64,000 bases of DNA from Ga0077560 sp046330395 (GTDB lineage: Bacteria; Actinomycetota; Thermoleophilia; Miltoncostaeales; Miltoncostaeaceae), in NCBI GenBank assembly GCA_046330395.1, contig JAXLSS010000006.1, positions 1 through 64,000 of the forward strand, read 5' to 3'. Below the pieces are notes generated by a model. That model ran no database searches, was not told the origin of the DNA, and saw only the letters and a list, made by a program, of their open reading frames with translations. How positions within the stretch are numbered: the stretch's first letter is position 1; each line of letters begins with the position of its first letter. Below, piece by piece: positions 31,923-39,466 of the stretch. The translations under genes and the position numbers were made by a program.

Positions 31923-32399
31923 TTGAGCACGACGACATCCAACGACCGGTCGGGCGTGGTGCGCGTCCGGTCGCAGGCGCTCGGCGACCTGGAGGTGCCC
32001 GACTCCGATGCCATCCATTTCTGCGAACCGGTGGCGGGTTTCCCGGATTGCAGCGAGTACGCGCTGGTGCCGCACCTGCGCGCGGATGGCACCCCCAACA
32101 CCAACATCATGTGGCTGCAGGCCCTGGAGGCACCGCACCACGCCTTCATCGTCACCGACCCCTGGTCGGTGGCGGCGGACTACGCGCCCGAGATCCCGGA
32201 CGCCGACGCCGAGCAGCTGCAGCTGCGCTCGTTCGACGACGCCCGCGTGCTGGTGATCCTCACCGTGCCGCGCGGCGGGGGGCTCAGCGTGAACCTGCGC
32301 GCGCCCATCGTGTTCAACGTCACCGCCAGGCTGGGCAAGCAGGTGGTGCTGCTGTCCGACCGCTGGGACACGCGCCACATGCTGGGGGGCGGGTCCTGA
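31923..32399 (+). CDS. fliW: FliW, flagellin-binding antagonist of CsrA
   Basis: 158 residues. FliW features: VRSQALGDLEVPDSDAIHFCEPVAGFPDCSEYALVPH, MWLQALEAPHHAFIVTDPW and LSVNLRAPIVFNVTARLGKQVVL. Known role: free flagellin sequesters FliW, and released FliW inhibits CsrA, so flagellin synthesis is coupled to export. TTG start with GGAGGGGG. The presence of csrA 0.7 kb away and GGA hairpins on flagellin leaders fits this circuit. Confidence 0.92.
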   Translation: MSTTTSNDRSGVVRVRSQALGDLEVPDSDAIHFCEPVAGFPDCSEYALVPHLRADGTPNTNIMWLQALEAPHHAFIVTDPWSVAADYAPEIPDADAEQLQLRSFDDARVLVILTVPRGGGLSVNLRAPIVFNVTARLGKQVVLLSDRWDTRHMLGGGS

Positions 32400-32451
32400 C
32401 CCACCACCGCGCCCTGCGAGGGTCTGCGCGACGTGGCGGGAGTGAGGTGCT

Positions 32452-32488
32452 GATGTGGGGGCCGGCCCGGTGGGCCGGCCCCCACATC
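32452..32488. terminator. Bidirectional terminator between fliW and the omega-like gene
   Basis: Perfect 17-bp inverted repeat (32452-32468 with 32472-32488, GATGTGGGG... arms) around a 3-nt GGT centre, between convergent genes. Works on either strand; no T-tract. Confidence 0.7.
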
Positions 32489-32490
32489 AT

Positions 32491-33027
32491 TCACACCTCT
32501 TCCTCGTCCTCGTCCTCGGCCGCCTCGGCCTCGCCCATCTCGTCGAGGCTGACGTCCACGGTGTCGTCGGCGATGATGTCGTCGTCGGTGGACTCCTCGT
32601 CCTCGTCGGAGTCCTCCTCCGCCGCGGCCTCGCCCTCCAGCACCTGGGCCAGGGCCGGCGTGAGCTCGCCGTCCTCCTCGGCCACCAGGTCGGCCTCGTC
32701 GTCATCGTCGCCGAGGGTCTCGAGCAGCATCTCGTCCATGGGGTCCACGCTGGTGGACACCTCGACGAACTCCTCGCCCCGCACCAGCGGGTCCCAGTGC
32801 ACCCGCACCTCGCCCTGCAGGATCTCCGCCTCGGCCAGCGCCACCGGGTCGCGGGTGATGAGCTCCCCCGCGGTGGGCGGCGGGGCCGACTCCACGCGCA
32901 GCTCCGCGGGGTCCGCCGTGAGCCACAGGGTGATCTGCCGGGCCCGCTTGGAGACCGCGTGCACGAGGGCGTACCGGGATCCGTCTACGTGCTCCAAGGC
33001 CTGGTCAAGCCGACGTCCGTACAGCAT
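32491..33027 (-). CDS. rpoZ: RNA polymerase omega-like subunit with long acidic tail
   Basis: 178 residues from the ATG with GGGGAGG 5 nt upstream. Residues 1 to ~75 are omega-like: RRLDQALEHVDGSRYALVHAVSKRARQI and DPVALAEAEILQGEV, matching the DxxL..vdskYxLV..aAKRARQI and KPxxIAxxEIxxGxI elements. The remaining ~100 residues are an Asp/Glu-rich tail (LGDDDDEADLVAEEDGEL, EEDSDEDEESTDDDIIADD). Normal omega is about 80-110 residues and usually near gmk, so this may be an alternative omega in a flagellar setting. An upstream in-frame ATG (MNPRGG) is less likely. Confidence 0.72.
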   Translation of the reverse strand: MLYGRRLDQALEHVDGSRYALVHAVSKRARQITLWLTADPAELRVESAPPPTAGELITRDPVALAEAEILQGEVRVHWDPLVRGEEFVEVSTSVDPMDEMLLETLGDDDDEADLVAEEDGELTPALAQVLEGEAAAEEDSDEDEESTDDDIIADDTVDVSLDEMGEAEAAEDEDEEEV

Positions 33028-33135
33028 CAAACCTCCCCGAGGGTTCATTTTCAGTCGACGCGCAAACCGACATACTACCGCTCGGTCGGCAGGCGGCCGA
33101 AGCAACTCCTGAGTAGGCGCAAGGAGGCCACGGGA

Positions 33136-33375
33136 ATGCTCGTGCTCACTCGCAAGGCGAATCAGAGCATCATGATCGGCGACAGCATCGAGGTGTCGGT
33201 GTTGTCGGTGTTGGGTGAGAAGGTCCGTCTGGGCATCCAGGCTCCACGGGACGTGCCGGTGTTCCGCAAGGAGGTCTTCCTGGAGATTCAGGCTCAGAAC
33301 GTCGAGGCCGCGGGGTCCAGCCGGGAGGCGCTGGATCAAGCCCTCGGACTGATGGGCGAGGCAGAGGCGTCGTAG
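33136..33375 (+). CDS. csrA: Carbon storage regulator CsrA
   Basis: 79 residues beginning MLVLTRKANQSIMIGDSIEVSVLSVLGEKVRLGIQAPRDVPVFRKEVF, the full RNA-binding beta-dimer; the C-terminal extension probably helps FliW contact. ATG with AAGGAGG. It represses translation by binding GGA hairpins; likely targets are the flagellin leaders here. Its last 40 bp overlap the convergent hydrolase gene. Confidence 0.95.
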   Translation: MLVLTRKANQSIMIGDSIEVSVLSVLGEKVRLGIQAPRDVPVFRKEVFLEIQAQNVEAAGSSREALDQALGLMGEAEAS

Positions 33376-34199
33376 ATCGTCCCGTCGTGCGGGTCCGCGT
33401 TCCGCGGGCCCCGCGCCGGTGCGTCGAGGCCCAGGAAGGCGCGCAACACCGCCACGGTGGTCTCGAAGGCGTCCCAGAACAGCATGTGCCCCGCGTCGAT
33501 GCCGGTCTCGCGGAACCGCGCACCGCACTGGTCGGTCAGGTGTGCGCGCAGCTCCGGGGTGACCACCTGCGCCCGCAGGGCGGTCAGCAGCAGCACCTGC
33601 CCGGGGTAATGGGCCAGGGGCCGGGGTGGCCGCGCCATCTCCCCCCACGCGCTCACCGAGGCGCCGCGTGAGAATGCGAAGCGGTACCGGCCGTCGGGGT
33701 CGCGCCGCAGGAACGTGCGCAGGTCCTCGTCCACGGTGTCCCGTGCATGCGGGGGGCGCTGGGCCCGGCGGGCCTCCCGCGCCTCCTCCCGGGTGGCCCA
33801 GCCCTCGTCGCGGCGGCTGGTCTCGGCGTTGGCGGCCGCGGCGGCGGGCGGCAGCGCCACGGCGGGGTCCAGCAGCGCCACGCGGCTGACGCGCTCCGGG
33901 GCGGTGGCCGCCAGGTGCGTGGCCAGCATGCCCCCGAAGGAGTGGCCCACCACCGCGGCCCGGGGCACCCCGTGGGTGTCCATGGTGTCCAGCAGGTCGC
34001 GCACGTGCTGCTCGGCGTTCCACGGCGGGTCCCAGGTGGACGCCCCGTGCCCGCGCAGGTCGGGTGCCAGCACCCGCGCCTCCGGCAGGCCCTCCTGGGC
34101 CAGGCGCCGGTAGCGGGCGCCGATGTTCTGCACGCCGTGCACGATCAGCACCGGCGGCCCGTCCTGCGGGCCCCAGGTGGAGGTGTGCAGCGTGGTCAC
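33336..34199 (-). CDS. Alpha/beta hydrolase
   Basis: 287 residues. Oxyanion region VLIVHGVQNIGARY, then DLRGHGAST, nucleophile elbow GHSFGG (Ser) and a late AGHMLFWD His; the acidic residue probably lies in the loop before. Cytoplasmic esterase/epoxide-hydrolase-like fold, substrate unknown. ATG (MTTLHTSTWG). Its C-terminal 13 residues run antiparallel into csrA. Overlaps the next gene upstream by 4 nt. Confidence 0.85.
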   Translation of the reverse strand: MTTLHTSTWGPQDGPPVLIVHGVQNIGARYRRLAQEGLPEARVLAPDLRGHGASTWDPPWNAEQHVRDLLDTMDTHGVPRAAVVGHSFGGMLATHLAATAPERVSRVALLDPAVALPPAAAAANAETSRRDEGWATREEAREARRAQRPPHARDTVDEDLRTFLRRDPDGRYRFAFSRGASVSAWGEMARPPRPLAHYPGQVLLLTALRAQVVTPELRAHLTDQCGARFRETGIDAGHMLFWDAFETTVAVLRAFLGLDAPARGPRNADPHDGTIYDASASPISPRA

Positions 34200-34618
34200 G
34201 CGGCGGGGGAGGGGCTCGCCCCGCCCGCGGGTCCCACCAGGAACACCGGGTGGTCGCCCGGGTCGGGCATGCGTTCGAAGAACGACTTCACGGCGCGTCC
34301 GGCCACCGCGCGGTACGCGGCGATGATGGGCGCGCGACGCTCCACCGGCACCTCGGTGACCTCGAAGGGCAGTTCCCGTCCACGGCGCCCCAGCGTGCAG
34401 CGCGGCGTGGCGCGCAGGTTGCGCACCCAGTCGGTGTCCCCGCGCGGCGACACCAGGTACCGGCCGCCGTCGTGGTGCACCGAGATCACGGGCAGGCGCT
34501 GCGGCGTGCGGCTGCGTCGCCGGGTCACCGTGAGCACCTCGGTGCCCGAGATCCCGAAGCGCATTGCCAGGGGGTTGAACACCCTGCGGACGAACAGCGG
34601 CGGGCGGATGTACGGCAT
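34196..34618 (-). CDS. Deazaflavin (F420)-dependent nitroreductase family protein
   Basis: 140 residues. FNPLAMRFGISGTEVLTVTRRRSRTPQRLPVISVHHDGGRYLVSPRGDTDWVRNLRATPRCTL is the Ddn/FGD2-like split-barrel signature. Such enzymes use coenzyme F420H2 to reduce quinones or nitro compounds, pointing to F420 in this actinobacterium. ATG start with AGGAGG nearby. Operon with the hydrolase. Confidence 0.85.
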   Translation of the reverse strand: MPYIRPPLFVRRVFNPLAMRFGISGTEVLTVTRRRSRTPQRLPVISVHHDGGRYLVSPRGDTDWVRNLRATPRCTLGRRGRELPFEVTEVPVERRAPIIAAYRAVAGRAVKSFFERMPDPGDHPVFLVGPAGGASPSPAA

Positions 34619-34692
34619 CGGCGGCCTCCTTGGGCGCGGGTCATCCTGTCATGCCCGATGCGGTAGGGGCGAGAAACCCGCCCGGAGGCCGT

Positions 34693-34719
34693 TGAGCTTT
34701 TCCGAGGTTCGGCCGATAC
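34693..34719 (+). promoter_or_regulatory. Sigma-28-type promoter of flagellin 2
   Basis: TGAGCTTT-N11-GCCGATAC, the closest match to consensus in the window, about 120 nt before the ATG at 34841. Confidence 0.7.
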
Positions 34720-34822
34720 CGGGACTGTCACGCCAACACGCCGTTCGCGGCGGGTGACGACGCCACCGGAGCCGGGGCATGGACGCCTTGGAGCTGGTGT
34801 GTGACCAACCAGTCAAGCCAGT

Positions 34823-34838
34823 GATTCATGGAGGAATC
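34823..34838 (+). promoter_or_regulatory. CsrA-type hairpin, flagellin 2 leader
   Basis: GATTC-ATGGAG-GAATC: 5-bp stem with GGA in a six-nt loop, on top of the GGAGG Shine-Dalgarno. Confidence 0.62.
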
Positions 34839-34840
34839 TG

Positions 34841-35671
34841 ATGGCGCTCTCGATTTACAACAACGTCAACGCCATGAACGCCCACCGGGTGCTCCTCGGC
34901 ACCCAGTCGGACATGTCGAAGTCGATGGAGCGGTTGTCGTCCGGTCTCCGGATCAACCGTGCCGCCGATGACGCTGCGGGCCTCGCGGTGTCGGAGACCA
35001 TGCGCTCCAACATCCGCGGTCAGCAGGTGGCGAGCCGTAACGCGCAGGATGGCGTGTCGCTGGTGCAGGTGGCCGACGGTGCCCTGGGCAACGTGGGCGA
35101 CATGCTGCAGCGCGTCCGTGACCTGGCCGTTCAGGCCAGCAACGGCACGCTCACCGACAGCCAGCGCAGCAACCTGGACGCCGAGGTTCAGCAGGTGCTG
35201 ACCGAGGTCAACGCCGTCGGCACCAACACGGACTTCAACGGGATCAAGATCCTGTCGGGTTCGGTGTCCACGGCCGCCAACGCCGTCACCCTGCAGGTGG
35301 GTGCCGCCGCCGGCCAGTCGATCGCCTTCACGATCGGCACGGTGTCCACTCAGTCCCTCGGCATCTCCGGCATCGCGGTGAGCACCGCGGCGTCCGCGAG
35401 CGCTGCGATCGCCTCGATCGACGCGGCCATCTCCACGGTCACCACCAACCGCGCAACCCTGGGTGCCACCCAGAACCGCCTGGAGCAGACCATCAGCCGG
35501 CTGGGCATCATGGCTGAGAACCTGCAGGGTGCCGAGTCGCGCGTCCGTGACGCCGACATGGCCCACGAGATGATCAACTTCACCAAGAACCAGGTGCTGC
35601 AGCAGTCCGGTATGGCCATGCTGTCCCAGGCCAACCAGGCCCCGCAGTCGGTGCTGAGCCTGCTGCGTTAA
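34841..35671 (+). CDS. fliC: Flagellin 2
   Basis: 276 residues. N-terminal ALSIYNNVNAMNAHRVLLGTQSDMSKSMERLSSGLRINRAADDAAG; C-terminal AESRVRDADMAHEMINFTKNQVLQQSGMAMLSQANQAPQSVLSLLR. Ends are canonical D0/D1; the middle is an Ala/Ser-rich stretch (GIAVSTAASASAAIASIDAAI). First of three tandem near-identical flagellins. Has its own sigma-28-type promoter and CsrA hairpin. Confidence 0.95.
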   Translation: MALSIYNNVNAMNAHRVLLGTQSDMSKSMERLSSGLRINRAADDAAGLAVSETMRSNIRGQQVASRNAQDGVSLVQVADGALGNVGDMLQRVRDLAVQASNGTLTDSQRSNLDAEVQQVLTEVNAVGTNTDFNGIKILSGSVSTAANAVTLQVGAAAGQSIAFTIGTVSTQSLGISGIAVSTAASASAAIASIDAAISTVTTNRATLGATQNRLEQTISRLGIMAENLQGAESRVRDADMAHEMINFTKNQVLQQSGMAMLSQANQAPQSVLSLLR

Positions 35672-35784
35672 CCCGCGCACGTACTGACGGGTAACCGACG
35701 ACTCGATGGGCTCGCGTGAGCGGGCCCATCGGACCGTCCACGGGTGTCGCGTCCTCCGTGACGCATCACGCGATGCCCCGGTGC

Positions 35785-35811
35785 TCAACCTCACATGAGC
35801 CCCGTCGATAA
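35785..35811 (+). promoter_or_regulatory. Sigma-28-type promoter of flagellin 3
   Basis: TCAACCTC-N11-GTCGATAA, about 135 nt before the ATG at 35946. Confidence 0.6.
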
Positions 35812-35926
35812 CAGATGCGGACACCGGAACCGGCATGGATCGCCGGTACGGGCGGCCCGAAACCACATGGATGTGGGCGGGCGGCCCCGAGCGTTCCGGA
35901 TCCACATCACCCAGAGCCGACCCCAC

Positions 35927-35942
35927 GATTCACGGAGGAATC
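35927..35942 (+). promoter_or_regulatory. CsrA-type hairpin, flagellin 3 leader
   Basis: GATTC-ACGGAG-GAATC over the Shine-Dalgarno; identical stem to flagellins 2 and 4 although the loop and flanks differ. Confidence 0.62.
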
Positions 35943-35945
35943 AAA

Positions 35946-36776
35946 ATGGGTCTTTCGATCTACAACAACATCTCGGCGATGAACGCCCACCGAGTGCTTT
36001 TGGGCACCCAGGGCGACATGTCGAAGTCGATGGAGCGGTTGTCGTCCGGCCTGCGCATCAATCGCGCCGCCGATGACGCCGCGGGACTTGCCGTGTCGGA
36101 GACCATGCGCTCCAACATCCGCGGCCAGCAGGTTGCCAGCCGCAACGCGCAGGATGGCGTGTCGCTGGTGCAGGTGGCCGACGGTGCCCTGGGCAGCGTC
36201 GGGGACATGCTTCAGCGTGTGCGTGACCTGGCCGTGCAGGCCAGCAACGGCACGCTCACCGACAGCCAGCGCAGCAACCTCGACGCCGAGGTGCAGCAGG
36301 TGCTCACCGAGATCAACGCGGTGGGCTCCAACACGGACTTCAACGGGATCAAGATCCTCGCCGGTTCGGTGTCGACGGCCGCCAGCGCGGTGACCCTGCA
36401 GGTGGGTGCCGCCGCCGGCCAGTCGATCGCCTTCACGATCGGCACGGTTTCCACCCAGGCTCTGGGCGTGTCGGGCATCGCGGTGAGCACCGCGGCGTCC
36501 GCGTCCGCGGCGATCGCCTCGATCGACGCGGCCATCTCCTTCGTCACCACCAACCGGGCGACCCTGGGTGCCACCCAGAACCGCCTGGAGCAGACGATCA
36601 GCCGGCTCGGCATCATGTCCGAGAACCTGCAGGGTGCCGAGTCGCGCGTCCGTGACGCCGACATGGCCCAGGAGATGATCAGCTTCACGAAGAACCAGGT
36701 TCTGCAGCAGTCCGGGATGGCCATGCTCTCGCAGGCCAACCAGGCGCCGCAGTCGGTGCTCAGCCTCCTCAAGTAA
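35946..36776 (+). CDS. fliC: Flagellin 3
   Basis: 276 residues. The ATG at 35946, not the longer upstream frame, gives MGLSIYNNISAMNAHRVLLGTQGDMSK, aligned with the other copies and with AGGAGG upstream. Nearly identical to flagellins 2 and 4 (differences such as the N-terminal GLSIYNNIS and the final LLK). No outer domain. Confidence 0.95.
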   Translation: MGLSIYNNISAMNAHRVLLGTQGDMSKSMERLSSGLRINRAADDAAGLAVSETMRSNIRGQQVASRNAQDGVSLVQVADGALGSVGDMLQRVRDLAVQASNGTLTDSQRSNLDAEVQQVLTEINAVGSNTDFNGIKILAGSVSTAASAVTLQVGAAAGQSIAFTIGTVSTQALGVSGIAVSTAASASAAIASIDAAISFVTTNRATLGATQNRLEQTISRLGIMSENLQGAESRVRDADMAQEMISFTKNQVLQQSGMAMLSQANQAPQSVLSLLK

Positions 36777-36795
36777 CCCGAGCGACGCGGGCACT

Positions 36796-36823
36796 GGCCG
36801 GTCCCCGGTGACGGGGGCCGGCC
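36796..36823 (+). terminator. Hairpin between flagellins 3 and 4
   Basis: An 11-bp stem (GGCCGGTCCCC with GGGGGCCGGCC, one G-U pair) around GGTGAC, 20 bp after the flagellin 3 stop. No clear sigma-28 box follows it, so flagellin 4 may depend on readthrough or an atypical promoter. Confidence 0.5.
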
Positions 36824-36889
36824 GCCTCCCCGCGCCTCCGACGCCGGCACGGACGCCAGGTCGGACGCGCGACATCTGACCAGCCACAT

Positions 36890-36905
36890 GATTCAAGGAG
36901 GAATC
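36890..36905 (+). promoter_or_regulatory. CsrA-type hairpin, flagellin 4 leader
   Basis: GATTC-AAGGAG-GAATC over the AGGAGG Shine-Dalgarno, 2 nt before the ATG at 36908. Confidence 0.62.
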
Positions 36906-36907
36906 GA

Positions 36908-37738
36908 ATGGCGCTCTCGATCTACAACAACGTCAACGCCATGAACGCCCACCGCGTGCTTCTCGGCACCCAGGGCGACATGTCCAAGTCCATGGAGCGG
37001 TTGTCGTCCGGTCTGCGGATCAACCGTGCCGCCGATGACGCCGCCGGTCTTGCCGTGTCGGAGACCATGCGCTCCAACATCCGCGGCCAGCAGGTTGCCA
37101 GCCGCAACGCGCAGGATGGCGTGTCGCTGGTGCAGGTTGCCGACGGTGCCCTGGGCAACGTGGGCGACATGCTTCAGCGTGTGCGTGACCTGGCCGTGCA
37201 GGCCAGCAACGGCACGCTCACCGACAGCCAGCGCAGCAACCTCGACGCCGAGGTCCAGCAGGTCCTGACCGAGATCAACGCGGTGGGGACCAACACGGAC
37301 TTCAACGGGATCAAGATCCTGTCGGGTTCGGTGTCCACGGCCGCCAACGCCGTGACCCTGCAGGTCGGCTCCGCCGCCGGCCAGTCGATCGCGTTCACCA
37401 TCGGCACCGTCTCGACCCAGGCTCTGGGCGTGTCCGGTATCGCGGTGAGCACCGCGGCGTCCGCCTCGGCGGCCATCGCGTCCATCGACGCGGCCATCTC
37501 CTTCGTCACCACCAACCGGGCGACCCTGGGTGCCACCCAGAACCGCCTGGAGCAGACCATCAGCCGGCTCGGGATCATGGCTGAGAACCTGCAGGGTGCC
37601 GAGTCGCGCGTCCGTGACGCCGACATGGCCCAGGAGATGATCAGCTTCACCAAGAACCAGGTGCTGCAGCAGTCCGGTATGGCCATGCTGTCCCAGGCCA
37701 ACCAGGCCCCGCAGTCGGTGCTGAGCCTCCTCCGGTAG
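36908..37738 (+). CDS. fliC: Flagellin 4
   Basis: 276 residues, MALSIYNNVNAMNAHRVLLG to SQANQAPQSVLSLLR. Starts like copy 2, but parts of the middle (ALGVSGIAVS, SFVTTNRATLG) follow copy 3, so the three genes look like a mosaic kept alike by gene conversion. Followed by a strong terminator. Confidence 0.95.
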   Translation: MALSIYNNVNAMNAHRVLLGTQGDMSKSMERLSSGLRINRAADDAAGLAVSETMRSNIRGQQVASRNAQDGVSLVQVADGALGNVGDMLQRVRDLAVQASNGTLTDSQRSNLDAEVQQVLTEINAVGTNTDFNGIKILSGSVSTAANAVTLQVGSAAGQSIAFTIGTVSTQALGVSGIAVSTAASASAAIASIDAAISFVTTNRATLGATQNRLEQTISRLGIMAENLQGAESRVRDADMAQEMISFTKNQVLQQSGMAMLSQANQAPQSVLSLLR

Positions 37739-37764
37739 TTCGGCTTAGCATCTGGGTGACCAGA

Positions 37765-37789
37765 GGGGTCCCGCCAAGGGCGGGACCCC
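37765..37789 (+). terminator. Terminator of the flagellin array
   Basis: Perfect 11-bp stem (GGGGTCCCGCC with GGCGGGACCCC), loop AAG, followed by GATTGG. It starts 27 bp after the flagellin 4 stop. Confidence 0.75.
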
Positions 37790-37814
37790 GATTGGTCAGC
37801 CAGGGCTTCGCCTT

Positions 37815-38096
37815 GCTTTTCACAGGGTTGCTTCTTACAAGGTTGCCCTCGCAGGGATCCGCGGCGTATGGCGGGTTCGGATCGTTCGCCGTCACCACCG
37901 CGCCCTCACGGGCTGCCCGGTCCTGAGTCGAACCTCGCCATCCATGGCTCGGGGGACTCACACCCTGCGCCGTCCCCAATCATTTGGCCCTCGGGCATCC
38001 TGGTTGGCGGAGACTTCGACATGGGGTGTGGACCCGCGTCATTCGCGGGTCCTGATTGTCGTGGCTGCCGACTTCGGCCGCCGGCCCCCGAAAGCC
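37815..38096 (-). ncRNA. Structured RNA repeat, copy B (HEARO/omega-RNA-like candidate)
   Basis: Reverse-strand homologue of 18715-19000, directly downstream of the nitroreductase stop on the same strand. Stem GGACCCGCG/CGCGGGTCC covaries with GGACCCGTC/GACGGGTCC of copy A. The 3' end has an extra 15-nt unit (AACCTTGTAAGAAGC before AACCCTGTGAAAAGC), a tandem duplication absent from copy A. Together with the flagellin terminator it accounts for the 366-bp gap 37739-38104. Confidence 0.65.
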
Positions 38097-38117
38097 GACG
38101 CGGGTTATTCCCGCGTC
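38097..38117 (-). terminator. Hairpin at the nitroreductase stop / 5' edge of RNA copy B
   Basis: An 8-bp stem (GACGCGGG with CCCGCGTC); the loop holds the TAA stop of the nitroreductase on the minus strand. On the plus strand TTT follows. It could be a terminator or the first helix of the RNA, since copy A also starts with a hairpin. Confidence 0.45.
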
Positions 38118-38767
38118 TTTCCCCATTGGTCGTCGCTCACCAGGCTGCGCCAGGTTCGGAAGCTGCGCTGCAGGGCCGGCGGGCGGCCCTCCGGGAAGCC
38201 ACCCTCCGGGTAGCCCAGCGGGGTCACGATCAGCGGGTCCACCTCCGGCGGCATGCCGAGGATCTCGCGCAGGCGGTCCTTCTCGAACCGCTGGAACGCG
38301 GTGGTGGGCACCGTGCCGAGGCCCTCGGAGCGCGCCACCAGGAACAGGTTCTCCATGGCGAACGCCACGGACATCACGTCGTCCAGGTGCCCGCCCTCGC
38401 GCATGGCCGCGGGGTAGTTGTCACGCGGCACCAGCGCCCCGATGGCCCACGCCGGCACCAGGCGGTACGAGCCCAGGATCTGCTCGGCGTAATCCCGGCC
38501 CCACTGGACGTGCTCCTCGTCGGTGGTGCCCTCCTTCTTGGGGCGCATGGTGGCGAAGTAACGTCCACCGCCGGTGATGATCAGGTCGGCCAGCTGCGCG
38601 CGCACCTGGGGGTCGCGCACCAGCATCAGGCCCCACGCCTGTGCACCGCTGCCGGTGGGCGCGGCCAGGGCCATGCGCACCAGGCGGTCCATCGTGGCCT
38701 CTGGAATGGGTTGGTCGGTGTACTTGCGAACCGCACGGCGCTTGCGGATGGCTTCGACGACATCCAT
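38105..38767 (-). CDS. Nitroreductase family FMN protein
   Basis: 220 residues from the ATG with GGAGAG upstream. MDVVEAIRKRRAVRKYTDQPIPEATMDRLVRMALAAPTGSGAQAW is the flavin-binding start of the nitroreductase fold; VPRDNY, SVAFAMENLFLVARSEGLGTVPTTAF and GYPEGGFPEGRPP follow. Dimeric NAD(P)H-dependent flavoenzyme; substrate unknown. Confidence 0.88.
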   Translation of the reverse strand: MDVVEAIRKRRAVRKYTDQPIPEATMDRLVRMALAAPTGSGAQAWGLMLVRDPQVRAQLADLIITGGGRYFATMRPKKEGTTDEEHVQWGRDYAEQILGSYRLVPAWAIGALVPRDNYPAAMREGGHLDDVMSVAFAMENLFLVARSEGLGTVPTTAFQRFEKDRLREILGMPPEVDPLIVTPLGYPEGGFPEGRPPALQRSFRTWRSLVSDDQWGKTRE

Positions 38768-38832
38768 GGGTGGCTCTCCAGGTGGTGGTATGCCGGGACG
38801 GCCCGAGCTTACGGGGGCCGTGCGCCGCGCCG

Positions 38833-39357
38833 CTACCCGCCGCCGGGGTTGACGATGAGGAACGCCAGGATGGCCGCGGCCACCGCCGCCCCCACCACGA
38901 ACGCGGCCGTCACCGCCACGGGCGCGCCGGCGCCGGTGGCCACCCGCACCGTGTGCATGCCGCGCCGGAACCCGTGGCCCCGCTGGCCCCCGGTGCGCCG
39001 GTAGACGTACACGCCCCCGAACGCCAGGGCCAGGGCCGCCAGCCCGCCGACGGCGGCCAGCACCGCGCTGATGGCGACGGTGCCCGCGGGATGCCCGCGG
39101 CCGGCCACGGCGCGCCCGGGCGGCGGGATTGCGGCGATGGCGTCCACGAAGGCCGTGAGCGGCGTCTTCGAGGTCCACACCGCGTGCTTGATCTGCTCGC
39201 GGACGGCGTGGGTCTGCTGCGCCCGCTCCTGCGCAAGCGCGGTCCGGTCGGCGGGTGTGCCCACGGCCACCTGGGCCCCCGCGGGACGCGCGCCGGCCAC
39301 GCCGGCGCCCACCAGCGCGAGCAACACGAGGGTGCACAGGACCAGCCGACAACGCAT
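38833..39357 (-). CDS. Secreted/membrane protein of unknown function
   Basis: 174 residues. Signal-like N-terminus (MRCRLVLCTLVLLALVGAGVAGARPAGAQ), an extracytoplasmic helical stretch (ADRTALAQERAQQTHAVREQIKHAV), and two C-terminal transmembrane helices (VAISAVLAAVGGLAALALAFGGVYVY and VAVTAAFVVGAAVAAAILAFLIV) separated by basic residues. Not recognised. Divergent from the glycosyltransferase at 39467; the gap has a CCTCCCC/GGGGAGG hairpin at 39394-39411. Confidence 0.65.
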   Translation of the reverse strand: MRCRLVLCTLVLLALVGAGVAGARPAGAQVAVGTPADRTALAQERAQQTHAVREQIKHAVWTSKTPLTAFVDAIAAIPPPGRAVAGRGHPAGTVAISAVLAAVGGLAALALAFGGVYVYRRTGGQRGHGFRRGMHTVRVATGAGAPVAVTAAFVVGAAVAAAILAFLIVNPGGG

Positions 39358-39466
39358 CGCCGAAACCTTACGTCCGCGCGCGTGCGCGGGGCGCCTCCCC
39401 AAAGGGGGAGGATTGGCGCCGCCGCGCGCCTCAAGTGGTGACCGGCGTGACCGATGGCGCCGGGTG

